64,000 bases of DNA from Saposhnikovia divaricata (Eukaryota; Streptophyta; Magnoliopsida; Apiales; Apiaceae). The notes beneath the pieces are model-generated. The model saw nothing but the letters and a program-made list of their open reading frames with translations, was not told the origin of the DNA and made no database searches. The position numbers were made by a program, and so were the translations under genes. The stretch lies in contig CM071596.1 of the NCBI GenBank assembly GCA_036435485.1, positions 141,311,501 to 141,375,500 on the forward strand. Reading direction: 5' to 3'. Shown piece by piece: positions 54,872-64,000 of this stretch; the first letter of the stretch is position 1; each line of letters begins with the position of its first letter.

Positions 54872-57800
54872 TGTAACGCCCCCAAATCCACCCTGACAGG
54901 GGACCCGGGTCGTCACATTGTCTCAATATCCTGTAGCACAAGTTACACAATAGCAAAGCAAAATATATAATACAACGGAGCATAAAATGTCCCACTCCGC
55001 AGATCCAAGATCGTCTTCACAGCGTAATACAAAACAACTTGGTACATCTCGAATTAATATATTACAAAAGTTCACATCAATAGAAATATAAAGATTCCAG
55101 TTGGATCTTCTAATTGTTGTCGCCATAGCCTTGCGCTTTCCCTTTCCCTTTATAGCCCTGGCTGGACGTCTCGCCTTTCTCCGTCTTGACAGCTGAACAA
55201 AATGTTGTAAAGCAAGAATGAGCAACTATAGTGCTCAGCAAGTTCTCTTCTCGCTCGGTATATAAATATAATAAGGTTTACCGAAATAAGTACTCAAAAT
55301 TTTAATATCGAATGTAACAATGTGATTTGACTCAAATTTATCTTGAAAATATCATACTCGAAAGGCTCAAAACTCATCTCAAAACAGAATACTCAAAAGA
55401 CTCATTTGATATAACTCTGATAACTCATGATGTAAGAATGAACTGGTCTTCCACCTCTCCGTATCTCGGTGGGGCGATCAACTAACCAACCAAGAATACC
55501 GGCCTCCGATGACACCGCACTTCGCCCGATCACGGCTACAATACGATATCAACTATAATATATATGTATGAATGCTAGCATCATAATGGTTATCAATTCA
55601 ACCAAGGCAACGAATGCCTAAATATTCTCGGGTCCGTAAAACGGTACACGAGTCTCTCTTTCTCTATAAAGGGCCTCTTGCCCAAAATTGACCAGTAGAA
55701 TACAGAATTCCCGAATAGTTGGGTACAGATAACTTGAGATAACTCTTTCAGAAAATATTTACAAATCTGGCGGACTGCCAGTATGACTCAATTTCACCAC
55801 CAATCCGAACAATGGACTGATGTAAATCCTCAATAATAATTTATCGGTTGACATGAACAAAATGCCAAACCTTGACAATAAAATCGACTATCTCGAACCT
55901 ATGAGAATAGTCCTAAGATTAAAGTAATTGGGAGTCGTACTGAACAATTAGTACTTCTCGATATTTATAATACTCAACATTGATGAACGTTTAAATAGAA
56001 TATTTTTCACTTGATCGACGAAGAAAAATCTCTAATAATTATAATTTTAAACTCCTATCGGTTAGTTCAAACGAGGAACTAACTGAAAGATAATCAATAA
56101 ATAACGATTGAATTTGTACAATAAATTCAATCGAAAAGAATAAATTTAACTATCTCGGACGAATGAGATTAGTTTCATTGAATAAAATAATAGTCGTCTC
56201 GAATTAATGAGACCGATCCGATATCAATTAAATTGTTTCTACGCTTATAAGGATTATAATTCTCAAATAAACTAACTTGACAATATAATAATATTTAACA
56301 AGAAATAATTCTCAAAAGAAATTATTGCATCAAATAGAGCAACAGATAATCTCAATATATAATATCTCAAAAATAATTAAGAAATTAAATAACACGAACA
56401 GAAATCCACAGTTTCCAAAAGTTAGGGTGAGAACGAACTTGCCTCGATCACGAAGTGCAAATGAATGCAGATAAAAATTATACTCTACCCGTGAACTTGG
56501 CGTCGATCTACGTCTCGAGAATTATTCTCTAAAAATGGCAACCAGAAATACGTGAGCGATTCTTCAGAATGAAAAATTCCCGATCCGATAATATAATTAA
56601 TAATATAATAATAAAATATCTCTCGAAGAATTAACGTAAAATAATTCCCGGATAAATAAATCTCTCTTCGAACTCAGGAATCAAATCTCGAAAATAAATC
56701 CTATTTTTAATATCTGGAAATTTAAATTCTTACTCAAAATGAAAAATTCAAACATCCATTTTTTATTCAATTTAAATCCAAAATAATTATTCTCAATTTA
56801 AAATAATTCATCAAAGAATTCTACTTTTAAGCAACCACATAAATTCTAATTTATTTAAACTCATTAATAACAAATTTAATCTCTAAATTAAATCTGACTC
56901 GATCCGGTTAATTAAAATAAACCGGAAAATATTAAAAACAGCTTTCCAAAATAAAATCATATATTATTCTATTTATTCACAAATATGCCCTTTTTATAAT
57001 AAATCTCTAATTTGTTTTCAAAATCACATAATAATACTTATTTAATTAATAAAATAATAAATTCTAAATTACGTCTAAGAACTCTAAATAATTCTATTTA
57101 ACTAATTAAATAATTATACCATTTCTATTAAACTATTTTATTTCTCAAAATTTTAAATCGCAAACCAAATAAATAAGTATCGATTTTAAACATTCAATCG
57201 TTAATTTACTAAAACTGTATCGTTTTATTTTTATTTTATTCAACATCGATGTGGGTCCCACCTGCACCGTATGGGTCCCACCTGCACCTCTCTCTCTCGA
57301 CCACTTCTCTCCCTCAACTACCTCTGTTTTTCTCCCAATCTCCCTGCTCTCTCTTTCAATCTCTCTCCCTCTCCTGGTTCTCTCTCTCTCTCTCTCTCTC
57401 TCTATCGTATCTCTCGAATCTCTCTTCTCCACAATCCCTCTTATCTCCCTCTGTACTCCCCGATTCCTCTTCCTCCTCCATTCTCTATCTCTCACGCCAC
57501 TGCCTCCATTTGGCACAACCACAACAACACCCATCCCAATCTCTCTCCCTCTCTTCCAGCCCCCATCTCACTCAACTCCCTTTCTTCGCCTCTAACAATC
57601 TCTTCGACGACAACACAACATCAACATCCACCACCAGTTTCAACCAAGCCAACACCACCACCACAGCGGTGGTGGCCGTCTCCGATTTCAACCACATACC
57701 GTCCACTACACTACCTCTACTTTACTCCGGTTCACCCCAAATCAAATAACAATCACCAATCGGGAAAAACGCACGACTTCAGCCTACCGGATTTAACAAC

Positions 57801-58466
57801 GAAATCGACATTAGAACAAAGAAATTAACAGAAAACGAAAAGTAAACTACCTGCAGTTTATTTGTACTCTGTTTGTGTATAAGTTTGGTTTTGGTCTCTG
57901 TACTTTGTGTTTGGTATGAAAATATATGGTGGAGCTTTTGTGTTTTAAGAGAAAAAGAGTGAAGTTGTTTGTGTATATAAAGAATAACCGAGTTTTTCTG
58001 TTTAATCATTTGAATTAACAAATGTGGGGGACAAAACATTGTGGAATATTTGGTGGTATAAGACATAATCATTTTTTTGGTAAGTGGATAATTATTTAAA
58101 TAAAAAAAATAAAATAAATAAATAAATAAAATAAAATATGGGGAACAATTTAAGTGCAGGAAATAATGGTCATGATTAGGGAAATATTTGGTGAAAAGGA
58201 TTGGTTTTCCTCGGCTGGCTAATTAAGACGAAACTTTAATTTCGTTTCATAAATAAATTCGACCCAAAATTGAAATCCTATTTCTCTAAATTTCCCAATT
58301 TTAATAAATACCAAATAAATATAATTAAATAGATATAATACGAATATATAAAATTTTAAAAATTAAAAAAAACGCGCTAAATAAAAAAATATACTAGTGC
58401 ATCGCTCTTAAATAAAATTTAAATATCGAGTAGGAAAGTTTTATTCGAAAATTCGCGGTTATTACA
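54872..58466 (-). repeat. 5' LTR of the chromovirus
   Basis: 3595 bp and nearly identical to 46764-50354. The differences I can see are near 56175, 56723, 57323 and 57479, plus two extra CT units near 57380-57402. Confidence 0.93.
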
Positions 58467-58471
58467 TTTAT

Positions 58472-59032
58472 ACGTGGAAAACCCCCTTAAGCCAAAGAGG
58501 TAAAAACCACGGGACCAACTCCGAATGTTTCCATTATAATGATAATAATGGTTACAATATTCTCTCTCAAGTTTACGAAGTAACACTTGAGGTACACCTG
58601 AATAGTAATATAACGATTAACTATTCCTTCGGTACTGGACCGGATAACCTGGACAGAACTGTCCTTTCGGTACTTGACCGGATAACCTGGAGAACTCCCT
58701 TTGTTGCGGCTGCAATGGTTGGACGAACTCCTGATGCTGTAGACCCAGATGGCTACAGCCCGACCAAACTCTCACACTAACTCACCCGAAACGAAAGAAG
58801 AGAGAAGCACGAGGGCCCCCTATTCTGACCTGTCTGAAACTACCGCAAGGTAAGTTTCCTACTAGACGGACTATCTAGCAGCTATGATGGAGAGAAGAGA
58901 GTAATATGTTTTGGTGTAGTTTTAGTAATGAAGGGGGAGGGGTATATATAGGTGATAGAAATGTGGTAGGTGGTGGTAAGGGGTTTGTGAGGGGTTGGTG
59001 AGTTTGGAAGAAAATAAGGCAGCTGCCTAACA
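58472..59032 (-). repeat. Proximal part of the Tork-like 3' LTR
   Basis: Starts TGTTAGGCAGCTGCC on the minus strand at 59032 and runs to the chromovirus target site. It contains a TATA box (TATATATA at 58943-58950, minus strand CCTATATATACC). A repeated phrase built on ttcggtacttgaccggataacctgg occurs at about 58629 and 58666. The minus-strand frame at 58875-59096 spans the LTR edge and is not a gene. Confidence 0.8.
58943..58950 (-). promoter_or_regulatory. TATA box of the Tork-like LTR
   Basis: TATATATA in CACCTATATATACCCC on the minus strand, about 85 bases into the LTR. In this copy the chromovirus separates the promoter from the rest of the LTR. Confidence 0.5.
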
Positions 59033-59046
59033 ATCTCCCCCTATTT
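59033..59046 (-). other. Polypurine tract of the Tork-like element
   Basis: AAATAGGGGGAGAT on the minus strand, directly before the LTR start. It is the same string as in the SIRE-type element at 5213, as is common in copia elements. Confidence 0.75.
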
Positions 59047-59062
59047 CCAAACTCACAGCTCT

Positions 59063-61122
59063 TCACTTGCACTCCATACCTGCGCCCCGCTTGCACAGCT
59101 CTAACTTTTCCCGTGGAATGACCTTCGTCATCATATCAGACGGATTCTTATCCGTGTGTATCTTCTCTATCTGTATTACCCCTTCTTCAACCTGTTCCCG
59201 TAGCCAATGGTAACGTACATTAATATGCTTAGTACGACTGTGACAAATAGCATTCTTGCTCAAGTCAATAGCACTCTGGCTATCACAATACAACTCAAAG
59301 TTGTCTTGCTTCTGACCCAATTCTTGGAGAAACCGCTTTAACCAAACCAGCTCCTTGACTGCTTCACAAGCAGCAATATACTCTGATTCGGTTGTTGACA
59401 ACGCAACAAACTTTTGCAACTTGGATTGCCATGCTACAGCTCCCCCCGCAAAAGTGAAAAGCATCCTTGACGTGGACTTCATCCCATCTGGATGTCCTGC
59501 CATGTCAGCATTTGTAAAACCTTCCAAGACTGGTTCACCGTGTCCATACTTCAAGCATAACCCGGAAGTGCCCTTGAGATATCTGAGAATCCACTTAACT
59601 GCTTCCCAATGCTTTCTTCCTGGATTTGACAGATATCTACTCACAACTCCAACAGCATGAGCAATATCTGGTCTTGTACAAACCAATGCATACATAAGAC
59701 TCCCTACTGCGGATGAGTAGGGAACTTCCTTCATATCCTCCTTCTCCTTGTCTGTTGACGGACACATTTTCTTGTCCAGTTTAAAATGTCCCGCCAATGG
59801 TATGCTAACAGGTTTAGCATCATCCATATTGAATTTTAATACTCGTTCAATATATCCTTGTTGTGACAACCACAACTTCCGAGATGTTCTATCACGAACA
59901 ATCTTCATCCCTAGGATTTGTTTTGCTGGACCCAAGTCTTTCATATTTAAGAACTTGGACAAATCTTCTTTCAGCTTGCGGATCATGTTAGCATCTTGGC
60001 CGACCACTAACATATCATCAACATAACGCAGCAGGATAATGAAGCTACCGTTAGGAAACCTTTGCACATAAGCACAGTGATCAGATGCAGTTCTCTTGAA
60101 CTTATGATTCCTCATGAATGAATCAAACTTTTTGTACCACTGTCTTGGCGCTTGCTTAAGCTCGTATAAACTCTTCTTGAGTTTACAAACCATGTGCTCC
60201 TTCCCTTTCACTTCAAATCCTTCTGGCTGGTGCATGTAGATCTCTTCCTTCAAATCTCCATGAAGGAATGCAGTTTTCACATCTAACTGCTCAAGCTCAA
60301 GATCCATGCTAGCCGCTAATCCGAGAACTGTTCGGATTGATGTCATCTTTACAACCGGAGAAAAGATTTCATCGAAATCAATGCCTTCCTTTTGTGCAAA
60401 GCCTTTAACCACCAATCGTGCTTTATACTTTACAAACTTTTCATCATCCCTTTTTACTTTGAAGACCCATTTGTTCCTCAAAGCCTTCCGTCCTCTCGGA
60501 AGTGTAGTCAACTCATAAGTTTCATTCTTGTTTAAAGAATCCATTTGTTCTTGCATTGCTTTCAGCCAGCAATTGCTTTCTTTATGAGTCTTGACTTCAT
60601 CAAAGGTCTCGGGCTCCCCCTCATCAGCAATTAAGATATACTCGGATGAAAGATATCTTCCTGATGGTCTCCGTTCTCTCGTAGAATGTCGTGGCTGAGT
60701 TTCTTCAGCTTCAGGCTGAGGCGGTAGCTCCCCCTGCTCAGCAGCCTCATCATCTGCCATATCCTCTCCATCATCTTCTAATGTATTTGGATTTCTAGCT
60801 TGCCTTGGTTGTTGAGTGCTCCCAAAATTCTCATACTTTTGAGACTCGTGGAAAACCACATCTCTGCTCCTGGATATCTTCTTCGATTCAGGATTCCACA
60901 ACCGATACCTGAACTCTGGATCCCCGTAGCCAATGAGAATACACGGAGTTGTTTTATCTTCAAGCTTTGTTCTATGCTCCTTTGGGATGTGTGCAAAAGC
61001 CTTGCATCCAAACCCCCGCAAGTAGGAATAGGAAACATCCTTTCCTAACCAGATCTTCTCTGGAATCTCAAAATTCAGAGATGCCGATGGAGATCGATTG
61101 ATCAAGTAGCAAGCTGTTCTTA
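59063..61122 (-). CDS. Tork-like integrase C-terminus, reverse transcriptase and RNase H
   Basis: An uninterrupted frame of about 686 element codons. Order: end of the integrase core (RTACYLINRSPSASLNFEIP, YLRGFGCKAFAHIPKEHRTK), linker, RT from about 60560 (LKAMQEQMDSLNKNETYELT, LEQLDVKTAFLHGDLKEEIY, catalytic RYVDDMLVVG), connection (TRPDIAHAVGVVSRYLSNPG) and RNase H (STTESEYIAACEAVKELVWL, LYCDSQSAIDLSKN, HTDKNPSDMMTK). It ends at a TAG/TAA-type stop at 59063. The reading frame continues upstream to an ATG at 61147 that lies inside the Harbinger-like element, adding about nine foreign codons. The catalytic residues look intact, but the gene is cut off from its gag and integrase N-terminus. 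Confidence 0.9.
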
Positions 61123-62226
61123 GACCATCTCCAACCCAAGACACCAAAATAGTGTCATAGGGACACTATTTTGGTGATAAAATTACACCATTTACAAAAT
61201 GCACTCCAATCCATGGTCACCATACTTGACACTAAAAAGAATCTTTCACCAATAAAATAGAATATTCTAACTTTGTTCAATTTTTACATTATTAATATCT
61301 ATTATATTTTAAATTGTAATATTATGGTCATATAATATTAAATTTATTAATATAAAAAATTATTTATAAAAAAAAAATCAATATCCAAATTTTGTTAAAA
61401 TTTAGTCTTCAAACAAGGAGCTGTGATAGACAAAAGCTTTACGAACTACAAATGGTAAGAGCTCAAAATGAGTCGAGAAAGTTGGCACTCCAGTAACTTC
61501 GAGAAGGCAATAAGATCATGGCTAAAGATTTGAGCACAATAACAGACCCACTTCAACTCCAGTATTATCAAAGTGAAAGATCTAGAATTTGGGAAAAAAG
61601 AAATGCACAAGCTTTAGCAGCCTCTACATCGGCGGATGATTATTTGCAAAAGTTTGGAAGCTCCATGGATGATTTTTCAGAAAATTAGCTATGGTTAAAA
61701 CTTGAGTTTATTTATTTATATGTATTATAAGTTAGGTAAAATTATTATCTTGTAACTTCTTATTTATCATTATGATGTTATTTTTATAATTAAATTTGGT
61801 GTGTTGTTTATAATTCATGATTAAGAATTTTTTTCAAGATTTTGTGTGAAAGTTTAAAGTTAAAAAAAAAAAAATATTTTAGAATTAACAAGAGCTAAGA
61901 AGAAAAGAAGTTTCAATTGATAAAAATTTAAAGTTAAAAATTACAAGAACAAATAAATTGAAAAAAAAATTGAAAAAAATTACAAGAACAAATAGTAGGA
62001 CATAGATGGAAAAAATTATTTTGTTAACAAATATAGGGGCATTGTTGGAATTTTGAAAGTCACCAAATTTGGTGACCAAGGATCATCAAATGTACTTTTG
62101 TCACCAAATTTGGTGACCCAAAACTCATTTGGTGATCTTGGGTCACTATTTTAGTGTTGCATTGGAGTGGGTTTGTCACTATATCCATCACTATTATAGT
62201 GATTTAGTGATGGGTTGGAGTTGCTC
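61123..62226 (+). mobile_element. PIF/Harbinger-like DNA element in the integrase gene
   Basis: A 1104-bp insertion flanked by TTA target duplications (61120-61122 and 62227-62229). Terminal inverted repeats: GACCATCTCCAACCC on the left and GAGCAACTCCAACCC (reverse complement) on the right, 13 of 15 matching. TTA/TAA duplications and CTCCAACC-type ends are typical of PIF/Harbinger elements. Subterminal repeats of tttggtga(c/t) and tcactatt occur at both sides. It lacks a transposase; a small protein remnant is described separately. Confidence 0.8.
61395..61688 (+). pseudogene. Remnant of a Harbinger accessory (NAM-associated-type) protein
   Basis: The plus strand reads QKLYELQMVRAQNESRKLAL, a stop, then LREGNKIMAKDLSTITDPLQ, LQYYQSERSRIWEKRNAQAL, and ends in TAG at 61686-61688. 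A charged helix followed by IM..D.ST..P.Q..Y....R..I...R resembles the C-terminal domain of the NAM-associated/Myb-like proteins that accompany PIF/Harbinger transposases. It sits in the middle of the DNA element, consistent with internal deletion of an autonomous parent. Similarity is judged by eye. Confidence 0.45.
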
Positions 62227-62834
62227 TTACAGCTTCTCCCCAAAAATGACTTCGGCAATTTAGCCATTTTCAACATGCATCTGACTCGTTCAGCAATGGT
62301 GCGGTTCATTCTTTCCGTAATGCCATTCTGTTGTGGGGTGCCAGGAACTGTTCTTTCAAGCCGGATACCATGCCTTGCGAGGTACTCTTGAAACTCTTTT
62401 GAAGTGTACTCCCCCCCGTTGTCACTACGAAGGCACTTCAGTTGTTTCCCTGTTGATCTTTCAACCATGGCATGAAACTTCTAGAAGTACTCAAACACTT
62501 GATCTTTGGATTTGAGTATCTCAACCCACACCTTTTGAGATGCTTCATCAATAAAGGTAACAAAGTACCTATTTCTGCCTAAGGACTCCACCTCAAACGG
62601 ACCACAGACGTCAGAGTAAACTCTTTCTAGCACCACCGAATTTTTCTTCAGTGGACTGCTAAAAGATACTTTGTGTTGTTTCCCGAATAAACAATATTCG
62701 CATGGCTGCAATCCAGTTCCTTTAGCAAATGGAATGAGGGATTTCTTTGCTAGAATCTGTAGTCCTTTCTCGCTCATGTGACCAAGCCTCTTGTGCCACA
62801 AACTTTCTGAATCTTCATCTTCAACTGTATTCAA
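62227..62834 (-). pseudogene. Tork-like integrase, N-terminal and core part
   Basis: Frame 62481-62834 holds the zinc-binding domain (WHKRLGHMSEKGLQILAKKS, CEYCLFGKQH, all four ligands kept) and the start of the core (VYSDVCGPFEVESLG, FVTFIDEASQKVWV). A TAG at 62478-62480 replaces a Gln codon. The core continues LRSDNGGEYTSKEFQEYLAR and NGITERMNRTIAERVRCMLK, so both catalytic Asp and the Glu are present. The frame is then cut by the Harbinger-like element at 62226 and resumes at 61122. Confidence 0.88.
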
Positions 62835-62835
62835 C

Positions 62836-63863
62836 TATCATGTCTATGAAGAAGAAGACGCTTATACGCTTTGGACGACATTAGAGTCTACGTTCCAAGA
62901 GAAAAGTTCACAAAATGTAACTTTTCTAGTTCGTCAGCTGGTGAACATGAGGTACCAGGATGGGAACAACATGTCAGAGCATATGAGCAAATTCCAAGCG
63001 TTGTTAAATCAACTATCAAATATGAAGATGGAGTTTGAATAGAAATTCCAAGCAATATTTCTTCTCAATACTTTACCATCCGGCTGGGATACGCTAGTGG
63101 TGACAGTAACTAATGTTGTACCAACTGAGCAACTAACGTTGCAATCAATTAAGTAGAGTATCCTTAGTGAATCTATGAGAAGAAGAGTACAGGGAGTCAA
63201 CCACGATTTCCAGGCTCTTGTTACTGAAAACAGGGGTAGAAGCAACTACAAGGATTCGAACAGGGGGCGTAGTAAAAGCAGGAATTTTAGGAATTTCGGT
63301 GGCAAATCAAATGCCAATGTTGAATGCTACTATTGTAAGAAGAAGGGTCATTACAAAAAGGATTGTAGGGCCTGGATCAAGCAACAAAATAATGGTGAAC
63401 AAGGGAAACATGCCGAGAAGAACACAACAGCTGCTATGATAGAAGATGTTGTGATCCTTTCATTTGGGGAAGAAGAATGCTTACATGTTGATGATCAGAA
63501 GGTCGAATGGGTGATAGATACTGGAGCAACGTATCATGCAACACCCACTCAGGAATTCTTTACGACGTCCAAGTCAGGGGACTTTGGTACTGTAAGAATG
63601 GGTAACTCAGATCAATCAAAGATCGCAGGCATTGGTGACATCTGTATTGAGACAAACACGGGTTGTTCAATGACTTTGAAAGATGTCAGGCATGTTCCGG
63701 ACTTACGGCTCAACTTGATTTCCGGCATGGCGCTAGACAAGCAGGGGTACGTAAATACCTTCGGTGGTGGAAGGTGGAAGTTTACTACGGGTTCGTTTGT
63801 GGTTGCAAGAGGTTCCACTTGTGGCTCTTTGTACAAGACACAAGTGACGATGTGTTCAAATGA
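62836..63863 (+). pseudogene. Inverted gag-protease block of the Tork-like element
   Basis: Unlike the rest of the element this block reads on the plus strand. Gag: YEEEDAYTLWTTLESTFQEK, LVRQLVNMRYQDGNNMSEHM, a TAG at 63040-63042, LNTLPSGWDTLVVTVTN, a TAG at 63154-63156. Then an Arg-rich stretch, zinc knuckle CYYCKKKGHYKKDC (63325-63366) and protease (WVIDTGATYHATP, DVRHVPDLRLNLISGMALDK, CGSLYKTQVTMC). Its left end adjoins the start of integrase, and its right end adjoins the minus-strand gag N-terminus. Each end is the expected continuation of the opposite partner, which shows an in-place inversion of about 1.03 kb, not a separate insertion. Confidence 0.88.
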
Positions 63864-64000
63864 GTTACTCCGAATTATCAATCCATCGATGAATGAGACT
63901 CATAGTTTTCATGTTCATCTTCTTCCAGTCAGCATCAGACTTTGCTGCAGGTTTGACTCCTTTCAGCTCCACCGGATCAAACAAGTCCTTACTATAAAGC
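63864..64000 (-). pseudogene. Tork-like gag N-terminal segment
   Basis: The minus strand reads YSKDLFDPVELKGVKPAAKS, DADWKKMNMKTMSLIHRWID and NS before the inversion breakpoint. This is the typical start of copia gag (a lysine-rich helix then IRxWxD). The ATG and 5' LTR lie beyond the window. Confidence 0.75.

Larger units (their letters stand above)
46764..58466 (-). mobile_element. Chromovirus (Tekay/Del-like Ty3/gypsy), recent but defective
   Basis: An 11.7-kb minus-strand element with LTRs 46764-50354 and 54872-58466, TG...CA ends and perfect TTTAT target duplications (46759-46763, 58467-58471). PBS TGGTATCAGAGC and a G-rich PPT fix its orientation. By eye the LTRs differ at about four bases plus a 4-bp CT-repeat change over 3.6 kb, so insertion is recent. 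The pol encodes RT, RNase H, integrase and a chromodomain but has five stop codons, and no gag or protease frame is visible. Confidence 0.93.
46650..64000 (-). mobile_element. Tork/Tnt1-like Ty1/copia element, split by two insertions and an inversion
   Basis: A minus-strand copia element running off the right edge. From right to left: gag N-terminus, an inverted gag-protease block, integrase, a Harbinger-like insertion, RT-RNase H, PPT, and a 3' LTR split by a chromovirus. The pol style (MSEKGLQILAKKSL, RYVDDMLVVG) matches the Tork/Tnt1 lineage. The left LTR end is placed at TGTCGTG (46650) because the LTR must end in CA on the minus strand; this is probable, not certain. The 5' LTR lies outside the window. 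The inversion and insertions make it defective, although RT-RNase H is still open. Confidence 0.85.

Noticed and set aside
59355..61048. Plus-strand frames opposite the Tork-like RT
   Set aside because: Antisense shadows of a long real coding region with no domains of their own.
62836..63863. A second, separate plus-strand copia element at the right edge
   Set aside because: Both ends join as exact continuations of the minus-strand element, so an internal inversion explains the data with no duplicated sequence.
1..64000. tRNA, rRNA or microRNA genes
   Set aside because: No cloverleaf with A and B box spacing or rRNA core was recognised by eye. Short hairpins exist but cannot be supported as RNA genes without a structure search.

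Overview
This is a repeat-dominated stretch of a plant nuclear genome, almost certainly a dicot. It is AT-rich and built mostly from LTR retrotransposons inserted into one another, with one recognisable host gene: a plant-type J-domain protein carrying the DUF3444 module. I see no bacterial operons, CRISPR arrays, rRNA genes or convincing tRNA genes. Lineage names are judged by eye from protein motifs, primer-binding sites and LTR ends.

Layout, left to right. (1) 1-3247: a truncated Ty3/gypsy gag-protease fragment (minus strand), a solo LTR with its target duplication, a 574-bp tandem duplication and AT-rich filler. (2) 3248-24321: an old, decayed SIRE-type Ty1/copia element on the minus strand, with LTRs of about 2 kb and TSD AATTT. 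A plus-strand Angela-like copia element (7387-15940, TSD CTATC) is nested in it; it has lost most of gag and has stops and frameshifts in pol. (3) 24433-39625: a Tat-type Ty3/gypsy element on the minus strand (gag, protease, RT, RNase H, integrase, all broken). It is interrupted by a 4.68-kb LTR-like insertion and has a 2.8-kb non-pol region at its 3' side. (4) 39626-46058: a copia gag relic, then the J-protein gene, which has a 5'-UTR intron and an uninterrupted 682-codon CDS, and its 3' flank. (5) 46059-46635: a hAT-like MITE with an 8-bp TSD. (6) 46650-64000: a Tork/Tnt1-like copia element on the minus strand, running off the right edge. Its 3' LTR is split by a complete chromovirus (46764-58466, TSD TTTAT), its integrase is split by a PIF/Harbinger-like DNA element (61123-62226, TSD TTA), and its gag-protease block is inverted in place.

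History. Insertion order follows from the nesting: SIRE before Angela, Tat before the 4.68-kb LTR, Tork before both the chromovirus and the Harbinger-like element. The chromovirus is by far the youngest, since its two 3.6-kb LTRs are nearly identical, yet its pol has five stop codons and it has no visible gag. It therefore probably moved using proteins supplied by another element.

I found no clearly new biological system. The most distinctive signals are that recently moved but defective chromovirus, the precise internal inversion in the Tork element, the LTR-like insertion without a target duplication, and the plus-strand coding remnant behind the Tat integrase.
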